Assembly (NCBI RefSeq): GCF_964340395.1
Contig: NC_135553.1
Span: 4,518,001-4,582,000, forward strand
Length of the DNA stretch: 64,000 bases
Direction: 5' to 3'
From: Glandiceps talaboti
Lineage: Eukaryota; Hemichordata; Enteropneusta; Spengelidae
Positions 1 through 13,489 of this stretch are shown here, one piece after another. Both the position numbers and the translations under genes were made by a program. The notes below the pieces were generated by a model, which was given only the letters and a program-made list of their open reading frames with translations, searched no databases and was not told the DNA's origin. How positions within the stretch are numbered: the stretch's first letter is position 1; the number at the start of each line of letters is the position of its first letter.

Positions 1-132
1 AATGAATACACCTGCAGCACGCTACCACTTCCCCTCCCATCTTGGATGGAATCTTCCAATGGCTTTTAGCCCCTTGGATTCAAGGATATAAAATACAACA
101 ATGATATTTGTTCCACAATGTTGGGCTTATTT

Positions 133-1080
133 TTAGTAATAATATACTGGTAAGTTCCTCTCTTGCGTCCTTTCTTCACTCCCAGACTCTTTTGCTTTCT
201 CTTTTTCCATCTCGTATTCTACAAAGTCGTCAAAAAGACTTGGCCATGCTTCGTTGTCATCATACCCTGTGAAGTCGGCACCCACAACCTCTGTGAAATT
301 CAAGAACATGTTCCAAGTATCTTTGGAAATTCCGCGAATTTGATTGACCAAAAGGAACTGAATCCACCGTTCTAGGATTGCTGGCTCCCTGTTTGTAAAC
401 ACAAGTTTCCACAAAGGTATGGCAATATCACACGGTAACGATCGCTGTCCCCCTTCTAAGTCTAAGCCAAACGTGAATGTAAATCTGTACAGGTCCTTAA
501 ACTTGGTTTCATTCTGTGCCTCTTCCAGCAAATCTGGAAATTTGGCCTGAATACCCCGAATGGAATCTGCTTTGAGAGCTTTGCAACCGTCCACAAACTC
601 TTTCCTTGTAAATTGACACATTGTCACAGCTTGGAATTTCCATGCCAACACAAGCACTATGAACTCGGCAGGATCAACACAAAGGTCCTGACAGAATTTT
701 TCTGTGCCTTCGGCCAAAATACAATCTTCAGTTTCATCCTTGTATTGTTCAAAGAGACGGTTTATCTTAGACTCTGATATATCTCCTTTTGGTATATACG
801 ACCGCCGTCCACTATCCAAACCATTACTCGTCTTTCGTTGGACCGTTGGCATTTTGGCTGTGTGTGACCCATTGGAATAGTAATCAGTTCTACTGCTGCG
901 TACACTACCAAGGCTTTGTTGAGTATGAGAAGGTGGGGGTGGGGGTGGTGGGTGTGTAGGCACTGTTGTCATACTAGTGGGTGGGTACGACTGCGTCTGA
1001 GATGGGTCTGTTGACTTTGGTCCACCATTTTGTTCTGCTGATGGAGTGGGATCAGCACAGCTGGACAGACACTTGCCCAT
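133..1080 (-). CDS. DCUN1D3: DCN1-like protein 3 (DCUN1D3), single coding exon
   Basis: A complete 315-residue reading frame runs from ATG (complement of 1078-1080) to a stop at 133. The N-terminus MGKCLSSC has Gly2 followed by cysteines, the myristoylation/palmitoylation pattern that distinguishes DCUN1D3 from other DCN1-like paralogues. Residues about 10-95 are low complexity, with a proline run near residues 44-50. From about residue 100 there is a full PONY/DCUN1 domain beginning KINRLFEQYKD. It ends with the acidic cullin-binding patch around DNEAWPSLFDDFVEYE, the family hallmark. Known role: promotes NEDD8 transfer to cullins with UBC12 and RBX1, and the DCUN1D3 type acts at the plasma membrane. 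The length is close to the human protein (about 304 residues). Family identification is firm; the short tyrosine-rich tail is lineage-specific. Confidence 0.95.
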   Translation of the reverse strand: MGKCLSSCADPTPSAEQNGGPKSTDPSQTQSYPPTSMTTVPTHPPPPPPPSHTQQSLGSVRSSRTDYYSNGSHTAKMPTVQRKTSNGLDSGRRSYIPKGDISESKINRLFEQYKDETEDCILAEGTEKFCQDLCVDPAEFIVLVLAWKFQAVTMCQFTRKEFVDGCKALKADSIRGIQAKFPDLLEEAQNETKFKDLYRFTFTFGLDLEGGQRSLPCDIAIPLWKLVFTNREPAILERWIQFLLVNQIRGISKDTWNMFLNFTEVVGADFTGYDDNEAWPSLFDDFVEYEMEKEKAKESGSEERTQERNLPVYYY

Positions 1081-1189
1081 TGGTGCAGCTGATGGCCAAC
1101 TATCACAAGATGAAAATTTTCAATAATCCAAGTAAATGGATATCGGTTCCCATTAATTCATCGAGAAGCCATCACAGGTATTCATTGAC
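1081..1189 (-). other. DCUN1D3: Probable 5' UTR part of the DCUN1D3 coding exon, with splice acceptor
   Basis: Upstream of the DCUN1D3 ATG on the minus strand, the complement of about 1190-1205 reads as a T-rich run followed by CTTCAG, a good 3' splice site. It puts the exon edge at 1189. No ATG in frame with the protein lies between the acceptor and the start codon. The upstream leader would therefore be non-coding. This is inferred from sequence only. Confidence 0.5.
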
Positions 1190-3481
1190 CTGAAGTAAAA
1201 AAAAAAGAGAGAGAGAGCAAGAATGAGTATTTAAGCAGTATTAATATCAGCTGGCATGGAATTAGTCCGCCTACATGTATAAGCAGTGGCTTACATTTGA
1301 CATCCCTTCTCTTACTCACATAATGGCCGACATAAAAATTTGAGGCCTATAAGGCTATAGACAGGCTACCGTGTGACTAACAAAACATTACTTTGTGAGG
1401 AAAACTGACAGACACTACTTGCAGGGAAAAATACAGCAAAATAAACTTTTCTAGCCATATTTAAAAGGAATACATGTACATGTAGGCTTTATTGTGCACA
1501 TATGGTATTGCACACTGAAATACTTCCAACCAGTGTTTCAATAAACATATTTATTGATGACAGTTGTGATTGATATACTACATTTGTTTCTCCATCAATC
1601 ATAGACATACGGTACACTTAGTTAAAACTGACATTATCAACTTCACAATGTGTTACAGCCATCAATTTAACTATCATCGTATTATATTTCTATATTTGTA
1701 AGCAATATTCCAATTACTTGGTGTGAAATTACTTGAACATTGAGTGATCCATTTAGATTTCTGTATGATATACAGAATTTTGCTATCTACAGGATAACCC
1801 TTTTCACTTTCTCTTCTGACATTTCCATTTTTGCAATGTACATGAAACATAGCTATCAGTTAATAAAGTATGTGTGTAGGTGGCTATATTGTACTGGTAT
1901 TACAGCAAAATCTAATTGTGCATGATACAAGTATTTCATCGATAACTTGATTCCCAATTCCCAAAGTGGAAGTCTTAAATTGGTTGTACAAGATATGACA
2001 CTTGCATTAGAATTAGAGGTCCCTGTAACTATACATTATTCCTATTACATAATTACTTCAATTTCTTAAAAGTGTCCTACATTGCAACCAAGAGCTGTCT
2101 ATATGGATAGATAGATGTGACATTATACACACAATATATATATTAAGTAGGAACTCTACAAGGTTCAAATTGATATCAATACCTTTCAAACATCAATTCT
2201 TACTTTAGAACACTCCATGATATTAGGTCCAGTTTTCTTGCAATAATTTGTTATTCTTTTATATCATCTTCCCACTCATTTTTTTAAAGACTAAATACAC
2301 AAAAATTCAATTATTTGCCTATTTCATTTCCCCCTACCAATTACATACATACATATGGTACATGTATACTTATTTGCGGTAGACAAATCGCTCTGAATAA
2401 AATTTTGAATCAGGCAATTCATTTTGGGTGCAAGGGATAGACATAACACAAGGAGCAAGTATTGAAATCTAGTATATTAACATGTATGCTGTATTAGACC
2501 ATTATTTGATGCTGGATACATATTCAATTTCATACTGTTACTGCTTTCATCAATAGTGAAACCATTACCTGCCATCTGGTAAAACTTAAAGGGACGGTCA
2601 CTCATTTTCATCCTTTTTGAAAACTATACATGTATATGGTTGTTGTATTGTTTCATCTGCCTATAGCCTGACATCCTTCCTGTTCCACACTGCTATTAAT
2701 GTAACTTTTCAAGAAATTGAATCCCCTGTGGTTACAGTAGTAAGGATTCAATGCTTGTAAAGCTAATCACCTTGAAAATAATAATAAATGTTTTTGAAAT
2801 AGACAAACAACAAAGTGTATATTCTATAAGTAAACTTTTTAATTAGTTGATTCCATCTCATGATTCCCTGCTAATCATATAATCCAGTTCAGTTCAATTC
2901 AGGTCTTGTCGTCATGTTACATTTGATGTAACTCTATTTTATCATTTCATACAGAAAACACAGACACACAGTAATGAATAAATCAGTTTTATTCCAACAC
3001 ATCTACCAAAACCAGACAGCTTTATATTCTGCACTTCAGGGACACCAGGAAGGGTATCTCTTATTGGGAAATGACATGTCGTTCCTACACATTACAAACA
3101 TATACCAGAGCACACTAATACTAATAACATAATTTCTGGTCTGTACATTTAGACACATTTAGATTACCAGTCAGTATGTATTTCATTAGATTATCCTTCA
3201 AATATCTACAGGTACCGGATATATCAATCTGGTTAACGTCAAATATAGTAGATGGCTATTTATTTACAGTTAGCATTACATTTGTATTTTGCTTCACATA
3301 GTGTCCTCTGTATCATTATACAGTATATTCATGTTTTGTCTTGATCACCACCCCCTACATATGAATGACGCCCATAGGAGTAAACATTCAAATCTTGCAT
3401 GTTGAGTAACCTATTCTATCAATGGCAATGCATCTGACATCGAAAACTTATGTGTATTAGTACCTCAGATCACTTTGTTTG

Positions 3482-3514
3482 ACCATAGACAGTGGCCCCT
3501 CCACTGTCTATGGT
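3482..3514. repeat. Perfect 14-bp stem hairpin
   Basis: ACCATAGACAGTGG at 3482-3495 is followed by the loop CCCCT and its exact reverse complement at 3501-3514. A shorter relative with the same CCATAGA/TCTATGG ends is at 13461-13489. No protein-coding context is visible. Confidence 0.8.
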
Positions 3515-4182
3515 TTGACTAGAGCTTGAGCACGCTGCACAGACAATGATGTTATTGTTATTAATATGTTTTGGTCTGCTTGTTTTCAACTTCAATCCTA
3601 GTATTAACTGTAAGGCAGATTTTGATTGGTTACATGAACCTGTGAGATTCGAACATGAACTCTTATGGTAGTCAGTCAGATGTCAGAAGAAAGGAGAGCT
3701 TACATGTACTATCAAAACAAGAAAATCGAAAAACAAAATGACAATAAATGAGGGAAACAGAGGCACATTTTGTAAATAAAGAAATCAAGCTGATTTTACT
3801 ACATTAGATTTTAATCAGATTGCAGATGTATGTATCTAGCTTAGATTGTTGTAGAGGGGTTAAATACCTCACCTAGGTAAATGCCAAGATACAGTACTGG
3901 CTAGGTATGTATACAGTTACTTAAAGTTACCATGGTTACCATGTCAGATTAGGATTTAAGTTTGGGCAAGAAAAGAAGTTGTCTTTCCAAGCTATACACA
4001 ATTTGACCCTGTACAAAAGAATGATCATATCTGAATCCTTCTGACTCCACTGATAAGATAAACTAACCTGTTAACCTAGGAATTAATTATGGGCCTTTAC
4101 AGTTAAGAACTCTGGAGATTACTGTGTACTAAAGGCTTTTCTTGTGGAGATTATTCACATAACATGCTTGGAAATACTAGTA

Positions 4183-4200
4183 CCCCCCCCCCCCCCCCCC
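4183..4200. repeat. Poly-C/G run
   Basis: An uninterrupted run of 18 C. Similar C or G runs occur near 7150-7167, 21722-21743, 25403-25413, 52385-52396 and 54353-54366. Confidence 0.9.
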
Positions 4201-7132
4201 AATTGTCTCAACAAAGTTATCCCAAGATCATGGTTTCTGAGTTGCCCAGTATAAAAAAAAACATTTCACAGGCATCATTACCCTTTCATCTTGTCTATAC
4301 AAGGATAAAGTTTTTCAAATAACAAATTCTGATGAAAAACCTAAGTTTACCCATTATTGTAGACCCTCTGTGGTTTACCTTACAGGCCACCTATTTGTAC
4401 ATGTAGATGCCATATACATGTACAAGGTTACTTCTCAATCTCAATATCATTAATCCATATAGCAATCTCAATATTAGTGCAACAATGAACTCTGGCAATG
4501 ACACAGGTTGAACCATACAGACAAACACAAACATGTTAACTATATCAATTAGCATCTCTGTTGTCTTCCCTATGGGAACACACAGGAAGTGAACTTTTCA
4601 CAAAAGTTACTCTTTTTTTTCCCCCACACAACGAAAGACTTGTGACAACAACAGCTTCAAGCTTTCCATCCCCATCACAATAATGGCACTATAGCTTTGA
4701 TGTCAAAGCATGCACAAAGACAACACTGTCAGTGTTAGTGTTAGTTCTAAGGTTCAATCTCTGACTCACAACATCATAGATCCTTCAGACCTCTTTGTCT
4801 TTGATTGTCATTGTCATTGTCATTGGTTCTCAATGTCAACATGTGTCATCTACAGATTCATAGAGGCGGGGACCTTTTCATCCACTGTTCTCTTATCATA
4901 AAACAAACCTCTTTTCAATGATGTTTGTTTTCATTTCACATTAACAATACTCATCTTGCAAAACATCTGTAATATTTTGGGTTAGTAAAATTTGATCACC
5001 TTCAAACACACCATATTGATAGTGGCAATAAAGGTAACTGACAATGGATGAAGGTTATCTAAGTGGATGAGGACATTCGTTATTTGCTCTCCTGTAGACT
5101 TGTTCAAGGCTGGAGTATTTGCCAGTATGACATGGATTTGAAGGAAAATATCATACAGAGCTCTAATTGACATGACTGTCAGGGTTTTAGGTCAGGTCTG
5201 ATCAGTCTTGATGATTTCACTGCCAGTTAATTTCAGATTTAAATTCAAAGAGGAACTTGCTGTTTTTATTTCACTGAAATATCATGCATGGATGAGAAAT
5301 TGACAACAATTTTGGTTTTTAAAATGTAAAATAACTACAAATCATTTTTCATGTACTGAATTTCATATATCCAAGTTGCCAACCTTTTTCTGACAGCACT
5401 GTGCATTTATATGTATGTGTCTTTTATGATCCATCATTGTTTTACATTATGTGGGATCTAATTTACTGTGCATTGAACCCACTGAAAAGTAAATTGCAGT
5501 ACCTTAGTTCCTGTGGCATTATTTGCATGGCCCTCAGACTGAATTTTGCAATATTAAGTGAACTTCATGGGGTGTTCCTCAGGGTAGAATTGTGAAATGC
5601 AGATGTTCGTTGCTAAGGAATAAACAACAAAGGCATGAATATTTATAGGGTTGTTAAAGTACAACACAGTATGTCATAAAGACATATAGGAAATAACAGA
5701 CCAGACCAGAGTATGAAGAAAGAGACACACAGACCGAATGATATACCTCAGTCCTAGTAAATGTCAGCACATTAGGCTACTAAAAAGCCCCATGTTCATA
5801 AAGATAGATTACCAATACATCAGATAAACATCTTACAGATCTGATTTTTGCAAAATTTCATACAGAGAATCATGAACAAAGACACACATTTTGCTGTATA
5901 TTAATATAATATAAAGACTTTATATTATTACACTTCAGTGTTGAGTTGACCTTGAGTACATTTCAACTGTCTGGTTGTCATGGCAACATTTCCACTACAT
6001 GGTCCCATAGAGCCACCAATGCATGTGTGTGCAGACCTATTTATTACTATGTAACTCAATTTCAGTGCATTATCATGGTGGAAAAACTGACACATACCCA
6101 GAAGCAGAACACGCTGATATGAATGCCAGCAATTAGAGTGTAGTAAAATACAAAATGCATACATGGTTGATGCATTCCCAGTGGTACAGACCTCAACAAA
6201 GTGACTATAAATTGTATGCGATGAACATGGAATGAAAATGTGTATGTGTAAAGAGTGGACACATTTTCTATAACCTTTCATTGGTCACAAAAAATCTGGA
6301 GAACTAAATGTACAGTGCATATCAGAGATTTTAGATTCTGAGAAAGTGTTTGTATTGTAATGTAAACTACACTACAGCCAAAATGATGTTGGTTTGGTGT
6401 TTCATGACAATTTGTACACACATTCAGACACTTTCTAATGCAAAAGAAACAATTACATAGGTGCCGTGCACAGTGGGAATGCAGAAGTAGTCAAGTTGAT
6501 ATGTTGATTTTATCAGTTAGAAAATAAACAATTGCAGACATCAAAATCATCAAGTCCATGTGTAATGTTTTCATCAGAAGCCTATTTTGACTGTACTGTG
6601 AAAGAATACTAAGGTTTATCATTGTTCAATGTGATTGAGCAAATGACCCTACTGTGTTTATTGTGTCTCTGTTATTGATGAAATATGTTTATCTTTTTGT
6701 CAAAAACATAATGTCCCATGAGTGAAACACCATTTTAGCTGTACATTGTAAGTCTTATATCTGTCAGTTATCATTTTTCTTCTACTACGCCAGTCTCTGA
6801 AGAATAATAATGTGAAATTGATCCACATGCTTGCATACACATGTGATGTTGATAAGGTCTTGCACACAGTAGTGTACAGGACCAGCTTATCACAAGTAGA
6901 CACATTGGGGTCATCATCCATACTGGCATACTGTGCTGCCATGACCTCAAACACCTTGACCTGTCTACATTTTCTGAATCACTACCAACTCAGTATATTG
7001 GTATAATTTACTCTGTCATCACTTACACTTCAATGCACTGTTCAGAATGTCAGTTAATAAGTGATTCATGGAACATTGCTACATTGTACACATGTATGTA
7101 TGATTAAAAATGGGCCCAGTCTGAGATTTTAT

Positions 7133-7167
7133 GGTGTGTGTGTGTGTGTGTGGGGGGGGGGGGGGGA
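7133..7167. repeat. (TG)n followed by poly-G
   Basis: A TG dinucleotide run passes directly into a G homopolymer of about 15 bases. It lies about 180 bp upstream of the dispersed element at 7346. Confidence 0.85.
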
Positions 7168-7345
7168 TCTTCGTAAGTTTCTCTAGTCTAACTACCATGT
7201 GTTGAAACACAACTAGGAACTGATAAAACTGTTTCAGATATGACATAAAAATGACATTGTGACATACGTTTTTTGGTACAAAAATTTCAATGTTTATTCA
7301 CTTGCCCATTAATCCATGTTGTTATTTTTGTAATAATATACATCA

Positions 7346-7811
7346 TCATTTGACTGTTGCTAAGGGCACTGTCATGGTTGCTAGGACCAGTTGTGTCAAG
7401 AAGTTTTGAACAGTATCTGCAAAATAACACCTCAAGAAACATTCCCACATAAATTCTGCCCCTTTCACCATTTAGTTTTTTTTACCAAAATTGAGATTTG
7501 TAGACCTAATTTACATATGGCTGATGGGATCACCAATTTCATGCTGTGAATGCACCTTCATATACACACCCAAGACACATCTTCAATAAATTTCAGTAGT
7601 TTTGGAATTAAAGATTTTTGACCAAAAAGACACATTTTTATACCTAATTTGCTTAATCCACATACCACTAAGAATGTTCCCACCAAATTTCAGACCAATC
7701 TTCCCAGTACACACAGACACAGACACAGACACACAGACACACACACACACACACACACACAGACACACAGACACACACACAGAGACACAGACACAGACAC
7801 AGACACACACA

Positions 7812-7853
<42 letters not shown>

Positions 7854-7906
7854 TATTTCATCATGCCTACAGCACTACTGAACCTCAGTTCAGTTTTGCT
7901 AAAAAG
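7346..7906 (+). mobile_element. Dispersed non-autonomous element with CA microsatellite and 3' palindrome, copy 1
   Basis: This shares its structure and many words with 49218-50083: a GTTGCTAAGGGCA / GGTTGCTAGG opening, the module TTTTTGACCAAAAAGACACATTT, a CACCAAATTTCA...CCAATCT..CCCAGTA word, then a CA-rich microsatellite (about 7709-7851). The end is GCACTACTGAACC with a short inverted repeat CTGAAC/GTTCAG, then GCTAAAAAG. The order of tandem-like core modules, microsatellite and terminal palindrome resembles the pearl/HINE (Helitron/Helentron-related) non-autonomous elements known from molluscs, echinoderms and flies. Class assignment is inferred; that it is a repeat is seen directly from the second copy. 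Confidence 0.7.
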
Positions 7907-10900
7907 AAATTTTATATAATATGATGTATACACACTGAATGAAATGTCACTTATAGTCAGAGAACAAGCACATGTACATGCATTCAATGTCACCAAATAA
8001 ATGTATATAGCACTATTAGCAGTGAGCAACATGCAACATAATTATATCACACAAGCTATTAACATTTGTCTTTGGGGTCACACAAATCTATTGCAGCCAG
8101 AATACATAATCTGGTGAAGGAGGTGACTGGAGTTCACTGTATCATGCATGTATACAGACTCCATATGTTTGTGATTCACACATTAGATTACGACAGGCAA
8201 AATCCTCCTCTGTTAATTGAAAACTATGTCCTCCACATTTGCTAACTGACACTATAGTATGTGAGGCATTTATTTGAAACATTCCACTGACAATGCTGTA
8301 TTCAGTAGCACTGAATGATGGGTGTCACCATCTACAGGTGTACGTCAGCTGCAACATTCTCCTTGATGTGCATGAATAGCATAGTGATTATAGGGTCACT
8401 GGATATCACACTGTATCATCCTTTTCAAATTTAACGGATCAGAAATAAACAATTCAATGAATGTCTACATTTGTATCTGTATATAAACATTACCTTATAG
8501 TTATCGTTACTAATGATTACATATGACATACTACCAAATTCAAGCTTTAGATATTAATAATGTCACATTATGTGGGTACCTTTCCAGACTCTTTACTCAA
8601 TTTTATTGATATTTTTTACATTCATTATATTTGATATTTCCATTTCCATTCTATTGATTTGATGTTTTGATTTCATGACAGTCGAACTGATATCATTCTT
8701 GCATTTCTTATTTTTATCACTTTCCCTTGATGTGCTAATTCCTTGCCAACAACACCTCAATAGATAGAATGTCTCATTATCATACAACCTGCTATCACAT
8801 GTAGATGTATAACAACAATTTCCTCTTCATAATCACCACATCAAGGACTGCTTTCCTCACTCAGAGAAACAGATTTACGGAGTTCAGAATATTCAACTTG
8901 GGAACAGAAAGTCATGATACTAGCTGTAATTCTTTAAAATTAGGTGATTGGTCTGAAGTCAGAATGTGTCAAGTCTTTCTAAACTGGCATGATGAATGGC
9001 ACTGTACTGTACTTTTAATCAGAATTGTACATGTGTGGTTATTTTATCGGCTGAAAGAACTGCCATGTCCCTATGTAATTCTCACATAGACCATTGCACT
9101 AGATTACACGTTATTGTAAGAACTGTGAACTGCAAAGAGTACATCCATCCAGCAATAAACTGTTAATAAGTCAAACCTCAATAAATAATGGTACTTGCAA
9201 TTAATTGGCCAATTAGAGATTCAGTCCCATGTGGATTTGTAATACCCACTGACTGTCAAAATGAAATGTTGACTTGCCAACTACATGACCTATATGCCCA
9301 CTGTAGTGTGTACACAGCTCAAGAACACTGTCATTGGCGTCAATACATTCTGTAACTGTGTTGTACATGTACAATACTTCAATATACAGTAAGTAGACAC
9401 TATACATGTCAGACTTACAGATCATAATGTGAATTACGGGGCCATTAGTGATTAGCTAAAAAATTGATTTTCATTTTTACAGTACACATTACACATGTCA
9501 ATCATTAATTGATCAAAGCATTAATGACTTTTCTGATTTCACTTTCTCGCTATTAGCTACAGTATTTTGTTGAAAACAATGTTTGTTCAAAGGTGTCATC
9601 CTCCCCAGATTGAACAAAGCACAGACTAGATTAGACATATGCAAATGCATAAATCATTATGCATGACCGTTGCAAATACTTCAAATACATTACAGAATAC
9701 AAACATGTGATATACAATGTACTAGTATCCCATCCAGGGATCCACATGTAATTCTTTTTTAGTTTTTACACTCATATATATTTTAAATGCATACTATACA
9801 TGTACCACACCCCATCAACCAATTATGTACATCTACATGTACCTTTGTAGGTATGACATTCACATACTGCATACTAATTAGCAACAAACAAAACTGTGTC
9901 AACATGATCACTTACAAGGTAATATTTCTATAGAAACACAGAAATACAACCTGAAACTTTGAAACTTTTAAAGGATCACTGGAAAGCTGTTCAGAAAAAA
10001 AAAAGAATATAATTTCATAATGGGTGAAAAAAAAATAAACGTGGCATAAGCTGTGTCATCCCTACCTACATATAATTTGCTTTGACAGACATGTTATAGA
10101 TGACAACTTAAGTGCTAACATTTACCATAATTAAAGTAAGTATATATGCATCTTCCATCTCTTTTTTTATTTGACAGTTTTTATCTTGATTTACAAGACT
10201 AATGATACAACCCTGTAAATAGACTTGTTCTGAATTGTCATGCTACATTCCAGTTGTGGATCTCTTTCTTCATGCATGTTATATTACAATTTATCTTACA
10301 CATAATGTAGTGGTGATAATAAACCCATGATGTGTGTTCATGTGTCATGGAGAGCAACCTGACTATTCAAATATGTGCAGAAAGTATCATTATACAGTTC
10401 AGTTGAACAAACATCACAATTATGTACATTATTTTGTATACTTAATCATTCTGAACATGAAACATACACATTTGTGTGTACATAACTGCTGCCACAGCTA
10501 AATTACTTTCACAAAATTGTAAGAAATAGAGATATAACCAGATTCTATAGATTTCAAATAACCATTCAGTGCTTGATAGAGAGCCTATCAGTTTGAGATT
10601 TTCAATTTCGTCTCAACTTATCAGAATAAATAATCCAAATCGGTGCATTTGATATGTAATATTAGTATGTACATGTATATAGTTTAAAAGGTCTCCCCAC
10701 CAAAACAGCATTATAAATGTACACTGTACAGCATTCATTCTAGCACTTAGACCTCATTTACATACATTTATCAGATCTACTTATGCCATCACATTAGCGT
10801 ATATATAGCTGGGTATTAAGATGTATAAATGTATATGTGTGCATGTCTCAAGACATCAATGATATTCTACTTTTTTGTTTTAGCATACCTACAAGTTCAT

Positions 10901-13460
10901 GACTAAAGTACATCATTTTACTATGAACAATCTCTTGTATATTTCTGTCATATCTCAAACAATTTGCTGTTTTTGACATACAATCATTTAATACAAATGC
11001 AAATATGCAGTCAGATGGAGACATTAGCAAATCCTTAATAAAAAATGATGTTCTGAAAAGCTTGCTTGCTATGAAAGGATGGTAAAATGTACATATATGT
11101 TTTATGGTCGATACTTTAATGCAAGCACATGTAGAGTGTATTCAAACACCAGACTGACAACAGTCTGTCATCTACACATTTTGAATATATTCATACATGT
11201 ACATGTATAACATACAAATCATGCAACTACATTTGTATACAATATCCACTATGATGATGATGATGATGAAGAAACTGTCACAGTCTGATAGATGTGACTA
11301 TTGTAGCAGAAAGAAATATAAATACGACTATATATGACTTGTACACGTAGATATCCACATAGGTAGCTGTCAGGAAAAGACATCGTTTTCAAGGCTCATG
11401 ACAGGTAATGGCCATATTGTTACTCATTTGACAGTAATTCTAAATACACCTGGTGTCTACTGTCTAGGTTAAAGGTCAGTTCCTCACCTCTTATGACCCT
11501 TGAATAGTGTAACTGTTCAATGCTCACTAGTGCATACATATTACATCCAGAATGCAACAGTGGCGTTAAAAGTTATTTCTGTTTATTTGGACCAGTACAA
11601 ATGTACCTCTAAAATGTTGTCTATCTGTACAAATGTATTATTTGTAAAGTTTTCATTTCAATGATCAGTTCTCTGTACAAGCACGCTATTTAATTCCAAA
11701 GCGACATTCATGAAATTTATGACAAAGAAATTTCCAAATATGTAACAATAAAATTTTTAATAAAAAAATAGCATTATGACTGTACATAAATTGATTAAAG
11801 TATATATCATCAAATATTTACACAATGAATAGAACTATAAATTGTACTTCATTCTGTATCCAGGTAGATGCACACTTGGGAATGTCACATGTACACTACA
11901 TCTTTTTTATAAATGTATGTGCTGAGTGAATTAATTGACATACAATTCCAGACATCTGTATTAATGCATGTAATTCATTGCATATTATGAAGCAACAGTT
12001 AGTCAAAGATAAGAGAAGCCATCTACAGACAAAATTTCCAAGCAGGAAAGTCATATTTTTATAATGTTCCAAGAGGTCTGTGTTTCATTTACAAGGTTTT
12101 CATTTTTTTTAAATTAAATTTTAACTTCGAAGTTTATGGATGGTCAATTTTGCTTCGAAAAGCATTACCGGTACTCTTAATAAAGTCTTAACAATTAAAT
12201 TTTGGTCAATCACTATTAACACAAATACACAAACGACTATACTTTCCAAGGAAATTATACAAATGTACTGGGTATGTCCAAATTTGCTAGTACTAGGATA
12301 TATTGAAAGCTATTAATGAAATGAATTGTATAGTTGATTACAGGGTAGGTTTAAGCCCTTCCCTATTAAACATCAGACTGTGTCATAGCCTAGAATTAAT
12401 ACTGCCATGTTTATACTAATATCTAAAAGGAAATGAAAAAACTCTGTAGTTGGCATGGGACTCAGGGTAACAAGTTGTACTACGTTCATATACATTGTAC
12501 TTATTATTTGCACATATATTGCAGTTCACTGTACAAATGTATGTTATGATGTACATGTAATGAGATTTCCTGTGAACAGTTAGTTAGTAACACTTTGTTC
12601 CAATCTGATTAAAATCCGATGTAGATTTCAGCTAGTCGTTCATTGCTATTTTACCTTCGTTATTTTGCCTGAATTGACCTTCGTGGTACATGTTTACGTT
12701 TTTATCCTGATCGCCTCCTCTACATCACTTTGTTCATCATTCAGGAAAATCAGGTTGGCGTACTGGAGGAATACACAAAAAATCACCAACCGTTTTGTCT
12801 GCACATGTTTATAAAGAGATTTTATTTTTAATATGCAAGATGTGCAGCATTTTGGAAGATGTTTATATACAAGATAACATGTTATTTCAGGCTGGCTCAG
12901 TGAATCTTTATACATGTAGTTATGATTTACGATAGTGAGGAATAGCTGCAGCCTGGCTTGGTACATGTAGTATATATAATGTATGGACATGGTAATGGGC
13001 TCATTACCAGTTTATCAAGGGAATCATAAAGAGACAATGATTTATTGAATTGTATGTCTAGTACTGGTACATCATTTTAGCTGTAATATTTGGGTGTCAG
13101 GGGTATTTAAAATACACACACAGAAAGTATCAGTGTATTTCATTTTTAATTTACATGCTGCTGTAAGGGGAATTAATTGCATGTCATGGCAGCAACATTT
13201 CAGACTGTCTGGATTACAGAAATGACATGATATATTGACTTTGTTCAATAAGACTCATTTCCCTGCAACTTGTTGGTATACATGTAGATCATAGAACACA
13301 ATAAACATGGCTGTCACCCAGTAAGACTGAAGAAAGTCCTAGCCTTTAATCACACAGGACATCAGGCTGTTTTTTTCCCAAAGAATACATAATTTTGGAG
13401 AACTAGGGGTTTGTAATTTTTAGCCAAAAGGCTTGAGCATACACTATGTAGGTATGGTCT

Positions 13461-13489
13461 GACCATAGACTCTCCAAGGATCTATGGTC
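13461..13489. repeat. Short hairpin, relative of the 3482 hairpin
   Basis: GACCATAGA at 13461-13469 and its reverse complement TCTATGGTC at 13481-13489 flank an 11-base spacer. The arms share CCATAGA/TCTATGG with the 3482 hairpin, and both are followed by TGA and GAGC-type flanks. Confidence 0.65.
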
